Source of the DNA: Streptomyces beijiangensis
GTDB taxonomy: Bacteria > Actinomycetota > Actinomycetes > Streptomycetales > Streptomycetaceae
NCBI RefSeq assembly: GCF_017315755.1
Contig: NZ_JAFLRJ010000004.1
Coordinates: 1-64,000 of the forward strand
Length of the DNA stretch: 64,000 bases
Direction of reading: 5' to 3'
The notes under the pieces were generated by a model that searched no databases, was not told the origin of the DNA, and worked only from the letters and a program-made list of their open reading frames with translations. The stretch's first letter is position 1. Each line of letters starts with the position of its first letter. This document shows positions 1 through 8,519 of this stretch, in pieces. A program made the position numbers and the translations under genes.

Positions 1-2
1 AC

Positions 3-770
3 CGCACGCCCCACCCCCAGACTCCCGAGGCGGTTCTCTGCCGCGGCGAGTGCGGACGCCCCGGCCACGGGGTCCACGACGCCTCCACCGATCCGGCCGT
101 CGTCCGCGCACTCTTCGCCGCCGCACCCTGGGCAACCGGCTACGGCATCGCCTGCGGCCGGCCTCCGCACCACCTGATCGGCATCGACCTCGACACCAAG
201 TCCGACACGGACTCCACGGCGGCGCTCAGACACCTGGCTCTGCAGCACCTCTTCACGATCCCGGACACGGTGACCGTCCTCACGCCCAGCGGCGGCCGCC
301 ATCTCTGGCTCACCGGTCCGCCCGAAACCGTCGTCCCGAATTCCGCGAGCCGGCTCGCTCCCGGCATCGACATCCGCGGGGCAGGCGGGTACCTCGTGGG
401 ACCCGGTTCACTCACGGTCCACGGCATCTACCGCCTTGCTCCGGGCACAGCGCACCTCGCGCCCGCACCCGTCCCGCACACACTGCTACGTCTTCTTACG
501 CCTCCGGCGCGCACGCACCACCCCGCGGGCCGGCCTGCTCAAGGCAGTGGCCTGGTGCAGTTCGTGCTCGCCGCCCATGAAGGACAGCGCAATACTCGTC
601 TGTTCTGGGCCGCCTGCCGCGCCTACGAGAACGGTCTCGGTGACGATGTCACCGACCTGCTCTGCGATGCGGCGGTACGTACTGGACTCACCGAGCACGA
701 AGCCCGTGCCACCATCGCCTCGGCAGCCCGCCTGACGATGGCTCCACTACGACCGGATCAGGCCGGCTGA
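3..770 (+). CDS. bifunctional DNA primase/polymerase (Prim-Pol) domain protein, 5' end outside window
   Basis: The reading frame is open from the window edge and ends in TGA, so the N-terminus is missing; 255 residues are visible. An early Cys/His stretch (CRGECGRPGHG) is followed by the paired acidic residues IDLD at visible residues 61-64, then GGRHLW at 97-102. These are the metal-binding Asp pair and conserved His of archaeo-eukaryotic-type Prim-Pol domains, which make primers or extend DNA. The C-terminal part (about 150-255) is helical and resembles the region after the catalytic core in actinobacterial homologues. No helicase domain is present. Its 3' end overlaps the convergent next gene by 13 nt. 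The cellular role is unknown; a plasmid- or phage-derived primase retained on the chromosome is possible. Confidence 0.75.
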   Translation, partial: RTPHPQTPEAVLCRGECGRPGHGVHDASTDPAVVRALFAAAPWATGYGIACGRPPHHLIGIDLDTKSDTDSTAALRHLALQHLFTIPDTVTVLTPSGGRHLWLTGPPETVVPNSASRLAPGIDIRGAGGYLVGPGSLTVHGIYRLAPGTAHLAPAPVPHTLLRLLTPPARTHHPAGRPAQGSGLVQFVLAAHEGQRNTRLFWAACRAYENGLGDDVTDLLCDAAVRTGLTEHEARATIASAARLTMAPLRPDQAG

Positions 771-1261
771 AGCTCTGCCCGCCGGTCGGACCGAAGTTCC
801 GCCTGCCGGTCGGCCGGCTGCTGCGCCTGTCCGGCCGTCTGAAGCCCCGCCTGGCGATCCGTCTGCAGCTCCGTCTGCCGTTCCGTCTGCCGTTCCGTAC
901 GCAGCTCCGTACGCAGCTCCGGCCTGAGCGCCGCGTCCGCCACAACCGTGTCCCGCTGCTCGTCCTCGGCGTCCGTGTCGAGCGGCACGTGCCGGGTCGA
1001 GGGAGAGGATCCGTGCGCCTCGGCGCGGATGCGCTGCTTCATCGTGGGCGGCAGCGCCCGGTCCTTCGGGATCGCCCACCACGCGACCGGCTCAAGCGCC
1101 TTCAGTGCGCGCGCCTCGGCCGCCGTCGGCTTGCAGGAAGCGGCGGAGGTGGTTACGGCCTGCGGGGCGGCGGTCGCCGGGGTGGTGAACCCCAGCAGAG
1201 CGACGAGTGCGAAGAACGCGGTGGTGAAGGCGGTCCACACCTTCTTGGCCTGACTGGTCAT
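758..1261 (-). CDS. small secreted repeat-tailed protein (DUF6344-like)
   Basis: 167 residues. A hydrophobic segment at residues 10-25 and an ATAA-type cleavage site near residue 32 make a Sec signal peptide. The middle part (about 40-100) contains one Cys and a PVAWWAIPKDRALPP stretch that I associate with an uncharacterised Streptomyces family. The tail (about 118-165) is built of Thr-Glu-Leu/Arg-Arg/Gln four-residue repeats, encoded by a 12-nt tandem repeat. ATG start with GAGG about 8 nt upstream. The 3' end overlaps the convergent Prim-Pol gene by 13 nt. Function unknown; the charged Gln/Arg/Glu tail is probably extended or coiled outside the membrane. Confidence 0.6.
   Translation of the reverse strand: MTSQAKKVWTAFTTAFFALVALLGFTTPATAAPQAVTTSAASCKPTAAEARALKALEPVAWWAIPKDRALPPTMKQRIRAEAHGSSPSTRHVPLDTDAEDEQRDTVVADAALRPELRTELRTERQTERQTELQTDRQAGLQTAGQAQQPADRQAELRSDRRAELQPA
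860..919. repeat. 12-nt tandem repeat, five units
   Basis: Five consecutive 12-nt units (860-871, 872-883, 884-895, 896-907, 908-919), each starting CGT and ending CTC or TTC. Units 2 and 3 are identical, and so are units 4 and 5. On the minus strand they encode four-residue repeats in the tail of the secreted protein at 758-1261. The identical neighbouring units suggest recent slippage. Confidence 0.85.
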
Positions 1262-1473
1262 GACGGAACCTCACTTTTCTGCTGCGTTTCGGGTGGAGCG
1301 ATTTCCATACCTTTCACATGATGCGGATGGATTCGTCGCAGAAAAGGACCGACGCCCCGGCCGTGCAGTTCTTCTGATGAACACCACCCGTATGGCCTCT
1401 CCGAGGTGCGCGGACCCCGGCGCCGGGGTCCGATTGCCCCATCAGCTGATGCACCGTCAGGAGAGGTCCACCC

Positions 1474-2637
1474 GTGTCACAGCCCATGTCACAGCCCGAG
1501 CCGCAGACGCCTGCGCAGCCCCCGCGCCGCAAGCGCCGTACCGTCCGCCGCTCCCTGATCGCGGCCGGTCTTGTGCTGCTCGCCACGCTCGGCTGGTCGG
1601 TCGGCGACGCCCTCACCTACCCCGGCAACGACTCCACGGCGGCGCGGCTGGCCGGCTGGGCGCGTGAGCACAAGATGGGCGTCGTGGTCGACAAGCTGGA
1701 GAACCTGAAGTACGACCTCGACCCGCCCCAGGTCGGCGGGTCGCTCTCGGCCGAGGCCCAGGCCCGTATGAAGAAGGCAGCCGCCCCCGGCCCCGCCAAG
1801 CACAGCACCGGTCTCGCCCTGCGCGCCCCGATGCCCACCTCGGTCCGCCCCGCCCTCCCCGGCGAGGGCGTCTGGCGCACGCTGGCCACCGCACACGGCC
1901 GCCCGATCGTGCAGGGGACGTACGTACGCCCCGACGCCGACCACACCTCTTATGAAGCCGCGATCGCCTGGATCAGCACCAAGCACTCCCGCTTCCAGCT
2001 CCACCCCGGCCTGCGCGAGCCGGGCGGCACCTTCTCGGTCCCGCCGAACGTCCCGCACGGCCAGCGCAAGAACCTGGTCGCCACCTGGAACGGCGGCTTC
2101 AAGATCAGCGACGGCGGCTCGAACGGCGGCTTCTACCTCAACGGCCAGACCGTGGGCGACCTCCGCGACGGGGCGGCCTCCGAGGTCTTCTACCGCGACG
2201 GCTCCATCAAGATCGGCGTCTGGGGCCGCGACGTCCGGATGACCCGCGATGTCGTCGGGGTGCGCCAGTGCCTGGAGCTGATGGTCGACGGCGGACATGT
2301 CGTCCCCGACATCGACAACGACTCCAAGTGGGGCGCAACCGACCAGAGCCGGATGTTCGTGGAGCGCTCGGGCGTCGGTGTCACGGCCAAGGGCGACGTC
2401 ATCATGGTCGTCGGCCAGGCCCTCACCGCCCGTACGCTCGCCGAGCTGATGCAGAGCGCGGGCGCGGTGCGCGCGATGCCGCTGGACATGAACCGCGCCT
2501 GGCCGTCCTTCATGAGCTACGACGGCCACAAGGACCCGTCCAACCCCACTCCCACGAACATCCTCGACTTCGAGAACCCCGCGGAGCGCTACTACAACCA
2601 GGCCACCCGCGACTTCGTGGCGGTCTACGCCCGCTGA
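1474..2637 (+). CDS. membrane-anchored phosphodiester glycosidase (NAGPA-domain) protein
   Basis: 387 residues. A basic N-terminus (RRKRRTVRR) precedes one transmembrane or uncleaved signal segment at about residues 28-46, so the bulk lies outside the cell. The C-terminal half (about 175-387) has the features of the phosphodiester glycosidase/NAGPA family: a WNGGF motif, GGFYLNG, a conserved DGGH and a closing DMNRAWPS region. In this family the domain cleaves sugar phosphodiesters; bacterial members are thought to act on exopolysaccharide or wall polymers. GTG start chosen because GGAGAGG lies 7-8 nt upstream. It is followed by a strong hairpin terminator, so it is probably monocistronic. 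Substrate unknown. Confidence 0.75.
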   Translation: MSQPMSQPEPQTPAQPPRRKRRTVRRSLIAAGLVLLATLGWSVGDALTYPGNDSTAARLAGWAREHKMGVVVDKLENLKYDLDPPQVGGSLSAEAQARMKKAAAPGPAKHSTGLALRAPMPTSVRPALPGEGVWRTLATAHGRPIVQGTYVRPDADHTSYEAAIAWISTKHSRFQLHPGLREPGGTFSVPPNVPHGQRKNLVATWNGGFKISDGGSNGGFYLNGQTVGDLRDGAASEVFYRDGSIKIGVWGRDVRMTRDVVGVRQCLELMVDGGHVVPDIDNDSKWGATDQSRMFVERSGVGVTAKGDVIMVVGQALTARTLAELMQSAGAVRAMPLDMNRAWPSFMSYDGHKDPSNPTPTNILDFENPAERYYNQATRDFVAVYAR

Positions 2638-2656
2638 CGCCACCGAGGCGAAAGCG

Positions 2657-2688
2657 AAAGGGGCGCCCCGGTATCGGGGCGCCCCTTT
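2657..2688. terminator. bidirectional hairpin terminator
   Basis: A perfect 14-bp inverted repeat (2657-2670 and 2675-2688) with a 4-nt loop. The arms begin AAA and end TTT, so a T run follows the stem in both directions. It sits between the glycosidase-like gene (+) and the tRNA-Ser gene (-) and would stop transcription from both. Confidence 0.85.
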
Positions 2689-2696
2689 CAACTGGG

Positions 2697-2783
2697 CGGT
2701 GGGTGTGGGATTTGAACCCACGGTGACATCGCTGCCACGACAGTTTTCAAGACTGTTCCCTTAGGCCGCTCGGGCAACCCACC
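2697..2783 (-). tRNA. tRNA-Ser, anticodon TGA
   Basis: An 87-nt class II cloverleaf on the minus strand. The 7-bp acceptor stem is GGTGGGT/ACCCACC with discriminator G. The D arm contains CCCGAGCGG. The anticodon loop CTTGAAA gives anticodon TGA (reads UCA and other UCN). A long variable arm and the T loop GTTCAAATC complete it. No CCA is encoded. The long variable arm and G73 identify a serine tRNA. Confidence 0.95.
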
Positions 2784-2803
2784 ATCCCCGACAGCCTAAC
2801 CGG

Positions 2804-4348
2804 TCAGCTGTCGCCCTTGCGCTCGCCCAGGGTGACCTGCGTCGTGTGCTGCTTGCCGTCGCGCGTGTACGTGATGGTCACCTTGTCGCCAGGCTTGTGC
2901 GTCCAGATCGCGCTGATCAGCGTCTGACCGCTGTCGATGACCGTGTCGTCCAGCTTGGTGATCGTGTCGCCGGCCTTCAGACCGGCCTTGGCCGCCGGGC
3001 CGTTCGGGCTGACCGCGGCGGTGCCGCCGCTGCCCTGGGCGGAGATCTTGGCGCCGTCGCCTGACGCGGCGCCCGTGGAGGAGTCCGCCATGGCGACCGT
3101 GGCACCGATGATCGGGTAGACCGGCTCGTGCGAAGGGCTGGTGATCAGCTCCTGGGCGACCCGCGACGCCTCGTTGATCGGGATGGCGAAGCCGAGGCCG
3201 ATGGAGCCCGACTGCGAGGTGCCGCTGCTGCTGCCGTTCGACTGGATCGCCGAGTTGATGCCGATGACCGCACCGCTCGCGTCGAGCAGCGGGCCGCCGG
3301 AGTTGCCCGGGTTGATGGAGGCGTCGGTCTGCAGGGCGCTCATGTACGAGGACTTGGCGGACGCGCTGCTGTCGCTGGAGGAGACCGGACGGTTCTTCGC
3401 GCTGATGATGCCGGTGGTGACCGTGTTGGAGAGGCCGAAGGGGGCGCCGATCGCGATGGTCGAGTCGCCGACCGCGACCTTGTCCGAGTCTCCGAGGGCG
3501 AGCGGCACCAGGTTGTCGGGGGCGTTCTTCAGCTTGATGACCGCGACGTCGTAGCCCTCGGCGCGGCCGACGATCTCGGCGTCGTACTTCTTGCCGTTGG
3601 AGAAGGTCGCCGTGAGGCTGCCGCCGGAGGCCGCGTCCGCCACCACGTGGTTGTTGGTGAGGATGTGGCCCTGCTTGTCGAAGACGAAGCCGGTGCCCGT
3701 GCCGCCGCTGCCGTCGCTGCCCTTGGACTCGATGGTGACGACGCTGGGCAGCGCCTTGGCCGCGACTCCGGCCACCGTGTTGCCCGCGCGCTTCACGTCC
3801 TGGGCGTTGCCCGAGGAGGAGACGGTGGTCGAGCCGGTGTTCGAGCTGTTGTTGCCGTTCTCCATCTTGTAGCCGACGGCGCCGCCGACGCCACCCGCGA
3901 CGATCGCCGTCACCAGGACCGCAGCGAGCAGTCCGCCGATGCGGCGCTTCGGCGGCTGGGGCGCGTCCGCCACGGGTGCGCCCCAGGGGGCGTTGCCTCC
4001 GCCGCCTCCGTAGGAGGGGACTGCGGGCGGGGGCGGCGGCCAGCCGGCGCCCGCGGCCGACATCGCCGGTACGGCTTCGGGCTGAGCCGGGGCGGGCTCG
4101 TGCGGAGCCGCCACGGCCTCATACTGGGCCGGTGCGGCCTCGTACTGAGCCGGTACGGGCTCGTGCGCGGCCTGTGCCGCCGGGGTCTGGTCCTGCGCGG
4201 CGGCCGCCGCCGGAGCAGGTTCCGGTACGGATGCGGGCGGGCCGTCAGGAGCGGCGACCGGCACGGGAGGTGCGGACGGGGCTGCCGGGACGGCAGGGGC
4301 GTTTTCGGCCGCAGCGCCCTCGTGGGTGCCCTCGTTCTCGGTGGTCAC
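2804..4348 (-). CDS. HtrA/DegP-type membrane-anchored serine protease with PDZ domain
   Basis: 514 residues. Residues 1-130 are a Pro/Ala/Gln-rich cytoplasmic segment with repeated QYEA and HEPAPAQ units. One transmembrane helix lies at about 137-160. The trypsin-like domain spans about 190-400 with the complete triad: His234 (TNNHVV), Asp267 (GYDVAV) and Ser350 (GNSGGP). A PDZ domain follows at about 410-505. The arrangement is that of actinobacterial surface HtrA proteases, which degrade or refold damaged exported proteins under envelope stress. GTG start with GAGGAGA 7 nt upstream. The gene is divergent from the glycerophosphodiesterase gene. The target set is unknown; in other actinobacteria such proteins are controlled by envelope-stress systems, but no operator is obvious here. 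Confidence 0.9.
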   Translation of the reverse strand: MTTENEGTHEGAAAENAPAVPAAPSAPPVPVAAPDGPPASVPEPAPAAAAAQDQTPAAQAAHEPVPAQYEAAPAQYEAVAAPHEPAPAQPEAVPAMSAAGAGWPPPPPAVPSYGGGGGNAPWGAPVADAPQPPKRRIGGLLAAVLVTAIVAGGVGGAVGYKMENGNNSSNTGSTTVSSSGNAQDVKRAGNTVAGVAAKALPSVVTIESKGSDGSGGTGTGFVFDKQGHILTNNHVVADAASGGSLTATFSNGKKYDAEIVGRAEGYDVAVIKLKNAPDNLVPLALGDSDKVAVGDSTIAIGAPFGLSNTVTTGIISAKNRPVSSSDSSASAKSSYMSALQTDASINPGNSGGPLLDASGAVIGINSAIQSNGSSSGTSQSGSIGLGFAIPINEASRVAQELITSPSHEPVYPIIGATVAMADSSTGAASGDGAKISAQGSGGTAAVSPNGPAAKAGLKAGDTITKLDDTVIDSGQTLISAIWTHKPGDKVTITYTRDGKQHTTQVTLGERKGDS

Positions 4349-4520
4349 AGCTCTGTCTCCTCGGGTCCGCGTCGTCTTCGGTCAAGAGTCCGCTGTGCAA
4401 GTGTCTGCGGTCAGCTTTTCCCACAGCACGTCGGAGCACTGTAAGCGGGAGCTGTGGATCGCGTCTTCCTTCTTTATTTGGGGCGAAAAACGACAGCCCG
4501 AAAGGTGGCACCATGACGCG

Positions 4521-5327
4521 GTGACTCACGCACGGCAGCACAACATCCAGGTAGTCGCCCACCGCGGGGCCTCCGAGGACGCCCCCGAGCACACTCTCGC
4601 CGCGTACCAACGGGCGATCGAGGACGGTGCCGACGCACTCGAGTGCGATGTACGGCTCACCGCCGACGGCCATCTCGTCTGCGTCCACGACCGGCGCGTC
4701 AACCGCACGTCCGACGGTCGCGGCGCCGTCTCCGCGCTGGAACTCTCCGATCTCTCCGCCCTGGACTTCGGCTCCTGGAAAGACGGCAAGGACAGTCAGG
4801 AGGCGCCCGACTGGGACCGCGAATCCACCTCCGTGCTCACCCTGGAGCGGCTCCTCGAGCTCGTCTCGGACTCGGGCCGCCGGGTGGAACTGGCCATCGA
4901 GACCAAGCACCCCACCCGCTGGGCCGGGCAGGTCGAGGCGAAACTCCTGGAGACGCTGGGCCGGTTCGGACTCGACACGCCGCCGCCCGGCGAGCCGTCC
5001 GCCGTGCGGATCATGAGCTTCTCCGCGCGCTCGCTGCACCGCGTCGCGGCCGCCGCCCCGGACATCCCCACCGTCTATCTGATGCAGTTCGTGACCCCGA
5101 GGCTGCGCGACGGACGGCTGCCCGCGGGGGCGCGGATCGCCGGTCCGGGGATGCGGATCGTGCGTAATCATCCTGGCTACATCGCACGGTTGCACCGGGC
5201 AGGGCACCGAGTGCATGTGTGGACGGTGAACGAGCCGGAGGACGTAGAACTCTGTGCGCGGCTCGGAGTGGAAGCAATCATCACCAATCGCCCCAAACAG
5301 GTCCTCTCCCAACTCGGCCGCGACTAG
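4521..5327 (+). CDS. glycerophosphodiester phosphodiesterase
   Basis: 268 residues with no signal peptide, so cytoplasmic. GDPD-family marks are all present: HRGAS at 14-18, PEHT with Glu23, the metal ligands in LECDV (Glu41, Asp43), His56 in VCVHD, an internal ETK (IETKH), and the closing VWTVN and IITNRP motifs of the TIM barrel. It hydrolyses deacylated phospholipid head groups to glycerol-3-phosphate and an alcohol. GTG at 4521 was chosen because homology begins just after it; longer frames run back into the divergent HtrA promoter. A tiny ATG-ACG-CGG-TGA frame (4513-4524) overlaps the start and may be fortuitous. AAAGG lies about 15 nt upstream, so the ribosome site is weak. Confidence 0.88.
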   Translation: MTHARQHNIQVVAHRGASEDAPEHTLAAYQRAIEDGADALECDVRLTADGHLVCVHDRRVNRTSDGRGAVSALELSDLSALDFGSWKDGKDSQEAPDWDRESTSVLTLERLLELVSDSGRRVELAIETKHPTRWAGQVEAKLLETLGRFGLDTPPPGEPSAVRIMSFSARSLHRVAAAAPDIPTVYLMQFVTPRLRDGRLPAGARIAGPGMRIVRNHPGYIARLHRAGHRVHVWTVNEPEDVELCARLGVEAIITNRPKQVLSQLGRD

Positions 5328-5467
5328 GACCGATTACCGGGTGTGCCCCGGCGCGTTCGCTCCGTGTTCGATCGTTACGAATGCGTCACCAGGCCCCCTT
5401 TGGCCGGTTTCCGGTCCAGTCCATTGGGGCATCCACTCGATGGCGTGGGGCAAAGGAGGTCTCGGGG

Positions 5468-5980
5468 GTGGCGTTGGTGGTGGCACAGAAAGTGCCCGCG
5501 TCGTCGAGCATGGCCGTACCCCATGGCCCTGCGGGCGTGGGAGAAGCGAGACACCGTATGAGCGCGTCATTGCGCGGCAGCGGTGTATCCGATTCGGTCG
5601 TCGACGATGCCGTTCTGATCCTTTCCGAACTGCTCAGCAATGCCTGCCGGCACGGCAGGCCGCTGGGTGAGGCGGAGATCGGGGACGGCGATGTGCGGGC
5701 AGCATGGCGAGTGGACAAGGCGGGCCGGCTGACCGTCGAAGTGACGGACGGCGGCGGCCCGACCCGGCCGGTTCCGGCCACACCGTCCGTCACGGCGCGG
5801 GGTGGCCGCGGGCTGAACATCATCAGCGCGCTGGCACAGGACTGGGGCGTGCGCGACAGCGCGGCCGGCGAGGTGACGGTCTGGGTGATCGTGACCGACG
5901 GCCACCGCCTCGACGACTTCGCTACGCGCGTCGGCGGCCCGGGTCCCGGCTTCGCTGATGCCTTCGAGGAGCTCGACTAG
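5468..5980 (+). CDS. HATPase-domain regulatory protein (anti-sigma factor-like)
   Basis: 170 residues, a stand-alone GHKL ATPase domain without a histidine phosphoacceptor. The N box is at 47-63 (LILSELLSNACRHG), the G1 box at VTDGGGP (92-98) and the G2 box at GGRGLNII (112-119). Streptomyces carries dozens of these RsbW/SpoIIAB-like proteins; members bind anti-anti-sigma factors, sigma factors or other regulators. GTG at 5468 is favoured over upstream in-frame ATGs because a near-perfect AAAGGAGG site (5452-5459) lies 8 nt before it. A related protein is encoded at 11946-12419. Partner unknown. Confidence 0.8.
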   Translation: MALVVAQKVPASSSMAVPHGPAGVGEARHRMSASLRGSGVSDSVVDDAVLILSELLSNACRHGRPLGEAEIGDGDVRAAWRVDKAGRLTVEVTDGGGPTRPVPATPSVTARGGRGLNIISALAQDWGVRDSAAGEVTVWVIVTDGHRLDDFATRVGGPGPGFADAFEELD

Positions 5981-6070
5981 GAACCTTCGACAGCTGGGCA
6001 ACGGCTAGGCTCGCGCCGACATCAGCACGAGCAGTACGCAGTCAGTACGCAGTCGGGAGAGAGCCGCACC

Positions 6071-7030
6071 ATGGCCAAGAAGCGTCCGCAGGCGAAGGCC
6101 CCTCAGAAGACCGACGGGCAGATCCCCGTCGTCGGGGCCCGGGAGCCCTGCCCCTGCAACTCGGGCCGCCGGTACAAGGCCTGTCACGGGCGGGCCGCCG
6201 CGCACGCCGTGACCGAGCTGGTCCAGCGTCCCTTCGAGGGGCTGGCCGGCGAGGGCGACTGGGTCGCTCTGCGCGAGCTGGTCCCGGCCGCGACCGTGGA
6301 GCTGACGCTGAAGGGCGGGCTGCCCGAGGGCGTCCCCTCCGTCACGCTCGCGACCGTACTGCCGATGGCGTGGCCCGCGCTGCGTCGCGAGGACGGTTCC
6401 GTACTGCTCGGCCTGCAGAACGACACGCCGTCCGGCGACCTCAGCCGCGACCTCGCCGACACGCTGCAGCGCGCGCTGACCGCCGAGCCCGGCTCGCCCG
6501 TCACCGCGCAGAAGCCGTCGTCCGACGGGCCGCGCCTGCAGGACCTGCTGGATCCGGCCGCCGCCTTCGAGCCCGCCGTGCACACCGGGTTCGAGTTCTG
6601 GGTGCCGGACGCTTCGAGCGCGGCCCCCGAGGTCGCCGCGTCGCTGGAGCGCGCCAACGAGGCCGCGATCCCCACCGTCAAGATCGCCTCCGCGGACTCC
6701 GCGTACTGGTGCGAGACGCCGGAGAAGAACCACCTGCGCTGGGTCATGGAGATCCCCGAGGAGCAGCTCCTGGACGCCCTCGCCCGGCTGCACGCCGCGG
6801 GCACTTCGTCGCTCGGCATCGGCACCCGCCTCGTCGGATCCTTCCGGGCCCACGGTCTGACCGTCCCGGTCTGGGACCTGCCGAGCGCGATGGGCGCCGA
6901 GGAGTGCGAGAAGCCGGCGGCGGAGTTCGCCGAGCGGCTGAAGGACGCACTCGCCGCGGACGGTCCGCTCTCCGCGGACGAGCGCCGGGCGCGCGGCGGG
7001 CTCACCAACCGACAAGTGACGCTCAGCTGA
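6071..7030 (+). CDS. DUF5926-family protein with N-terminal SEC-C zinc motif
   Basis: 319 residues, soluble. A basic leader (MAKKRPQAKAP) is followed at about residues 27-40 by CPCNSGRRYKACHG, the C-x-C-x8-C-H zinc-binding SEC-C motif also found at the SecA C-terminus and in proteins that touch SecB or ribosomes. The remaining 275 residues are a single globular domain of an uncharacterised actinobacterial family. ATG start with a GGGAGAGAG stretch about 10 nt upstream. It lies 90 nt downstream of the HATPase gene in the same direction and could be cotranscribed with it. The function is not established; binding to secretory or translation machinery is an inference from the motif alone. Confidence 0.75.
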   Translation: MAKKRPQAKAPQKTDGQIPVVGAREPCPCNSGRRYKACHGRAAAHAVTELVQRPFEGLAGEGDWVALRELVPAATVELTLKGGLPEGVPSVTLATVLPMAWPALRREDGSVLLGLQNDTPSGDLSRDLADTLQRALTAEPGSPVTAQKPSSDGPRLQDLLDPAAAFEPAVHTGFEFWVPDASSAAPEVAASLERANEAAIPTVKIASADSAYWCETPEKNHLRWVMEIPEEQLLDALARLHAAGTSSLGIGTRLVGSFRAHGLTVPVWDLPSAMGAEECEKPAAEFAERLKDALAADGPLSADERRARGGLTNRQVTLS

Positions 7031-7235
7031 GAGTGACCGCTCCACGGGGGTCCGGGTGACGCCGGTCACAACTCCCCGCACCGGCAGCAGAATCGCTGTC
7101 CGAATACGCGGGATCGAATTTGCTAACCGCAGATCTCTTGTTACCGTTCTAGAAGCCCGGTCGTTGGTGCATCCCCCGTCGCCAACGGCCGGGTGTCGCC
7201 GTTTCGGCGCCAAGGACACGGAATTTCTTCCTGCA

Positions 7236-7793
7236 TCAATCTGCTGCGGGCGCGGTCGAGTTGCTTCCCGAGCGCAGCAGCAGCGGCCCTTCGCCCGACC
7301 CCGCGTACTCCGCCACCGCCGTGTACTGAGCCGGCGTCCCGTGCGAACGCTCGTGCGGCGTCTCGCACATCCCCGGCTCGTCGCCCGCCTCGACGGCACA
7401 GTTCAGCTGTACGGTCCTGCCGCCCGGCCCCATCACGGCGAGCACCGCGCTCAGCTCCCCGCCGGTCGCGTTGCGGTAGTAGCTCCGCGCCCAGGTGGCG
7501 CGCGCGTCGCTCAGTACGCAGGTCTGCGCCTCGACCCCTTCCGGCGAGGTGAGTTCGGGGCCGCACTGGGCGGACGTATGCGACAGAACAGCACCAGCCG
7601 CATCGGATACGTCGATTCCGGACAGCAGGCCGGACGGAGACGGAACCGGAGACGGAACCGGAGACGGGGACGCGGATGGCTTGAGAGCCCCGCCCTTTCC
7701 CTCCGCCACGGGATCCGGCCCTGCGGTGGCGGTCAGCGGCAGGAGGACGGTGAAGACCACCACGGCCCCGAGTCCGATCATGCGGAGGTTCAT
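7236..7793 (-). CDS. secreted protein of unknown function
   Basis: 185 residues from the ATG at 7793; an in-frame GTG at 7811 would add six. The hydrophobic signal segment at about 3-20 ends in TATAG. A low-complexity linker (SPSPVPSPVPSPSG) lies at about 41-54. The rest contains four Cys residues (near CGPE, TCVL, NCAV and MCET) that could form two disulfides, and a YYRNATGGEL motif. No catalytic pattern is recognised. It lies downstream of the Prim-Pol-like gene but is separated from it by a strong hairpin (7812-7847), so it may need its own promoter. No good ribosome site is visible for either start. Confidence 0.6.
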   Translation of the reverse strand: MNLRMIGLGAVVVFTVLLPLTATAGPDPVAEGKGGALKPSASPSPVPSPVPSPSGLLSGIDVSDAAGAVLSHTSAQCGPELTSPEGVEAQTCVLSDARATWARSYYRNATGGELSAVLAVMGPGGRTVQLNCAVEAGDEPGMCETPHERSHGTPAQYTAVAEYAGSGEGPLLLRSGSNSTAPAAD

Positions 7794-7811
7794 TGAGGCG
7801 ACGCTATCCAC

Positions 7812-7847
7812 GGAAATGGGCGCGCAGCGGACCGCGCGCCCATTTCC
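7812..7847. terminator. hairpin terminator after the Prim-Pol-like gene
   Basis: A perfect 14-bp inverted repeat (7812-7825 and 7834-7847, loop 8 nt), 18 nt beyond the stop of the minus-strand Prim-Pol-like gene and just upstream of the next minus-strand gene. The stem ends in ATTTCC, not a long T run. It could also act as a stem in the leader of the secreted-protein gene. Confidence 0.7.
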
Positions 7848-7865
7848 CCGGTATCCGGGGTCTGC

Positions 7866-8519
7866 TCACACCCGTACGAGTGAGTCGACCAGTGCATCGA
7901 CGACCGCCTCGACATCCGGCAGCCAGGGGGCGGACGAACCGGGCAGGGGCGCGCGCTCCCAGCGGACGGATCCCGCACCCGTCGTGGACGGCGGCAGCAG
8001 CAGATAGCCGCCCTCGCCGTGGAAGCGGAGCGAACCCGGCACGCACTCCTTGGCGTGCAGCAGCTCGCCGAGCCGCTCCAGCGTGTACGGAGCGACCAGC
8101 AGGGAGAACCGCTCGCCGGTCGCCACGACCGGGCCGAGCCGCATCCCCTTCATGTCGAGTGCGGCCAGCGCCCGGGCACCGGCCTCGGCAGGGAGGCTGA
8201 CCGCGCAGGGCGCGGGGCCGCCGGTGGCCAGGATCACGGGTGCGCCCGGCCTGTTGGTCCACCACCAGCGCACCATGCGCTCGTCGGTCGTCGCCGCGAG
8301 GAGACCGGGATCGAAGGGGTGTGCGCCGGGGACGGCGCACTCGGGGTCGGGGCAGGCGCAGGCGCCCTTGCGGTCGCCGTCGCCGGAAGCCGCGCATCCC
8401 ACTCCTGGGAGTACGGGCCACTTCCATTCGACGGCGCAGGTCAGGGCCGCGCCGAGTTGCTCAGGCCTCCCGTTGCGCCAAAGCCGGAGCCTGCGTCGCC
8501 TTCCGAGGATCTCGCGCAT
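7866..8519 (-). CDS. Prim-Pol-like protein lacking the catalytic acidic pair
   Basis: 217 residues from the ATG at 8519, which has AAAGGA about 11 nt upstream; an upstream in-frame ATG has no such site. A Cys-rich stretch CACPDPECAVPGAHP (53-67) followed by a helical WWWTNRPG segment and a GEGGYLLLPPS motif (168-178) matches the order seen in bifunctional primase/polymerase N-terminal domains (C-x-C ... G-x-HP ... GGYLVLP). Where an active enzyme has an Asp-x-Asp pair this protein has VSLPA (107-111), so it is probably catalytically dead. It may be a regulatory or structural descendant that keeps nucleic-acid or nucleotide binding. The divergently oriented neighbour is a PP2C phosphatase. Function unknown. 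Confidence 0.65.
   Translation of the reverse strand: MREILGRRRRLRLWRNGRPEQLGAALTCAVEWKWPVLPGVGCAASGDGDRKGACACPDPECAVPGAHPFDPGLLAATTDERMVRWWWTNRPGAPVILATGGPAPCAVSLPAEAGARALAALDMKGMRLGPVVATGERFSLLVAPYTLERLGELLHAKECVPGSLRFHGEGGYLLLPPSTTGAGSVRWERAPLPGSSAPWLPDVEAVVDALVDSLVRV

Noticed and set aside
1489..2721. Long 410-codon frame antisense to the glycosidase-like gene
   Set aside because: A GC-rich third-position shadow: Val/Gly/Ala/Asp-rich with no domain, and it runs through the terminator and tRNA.
3128..4444. 438-codon plus-strand frame antisense to the HtrA gene
   Set aside because: Arg/Gly/Asp-rich shadow of a gene with a complete catalytic triad on the other strand.
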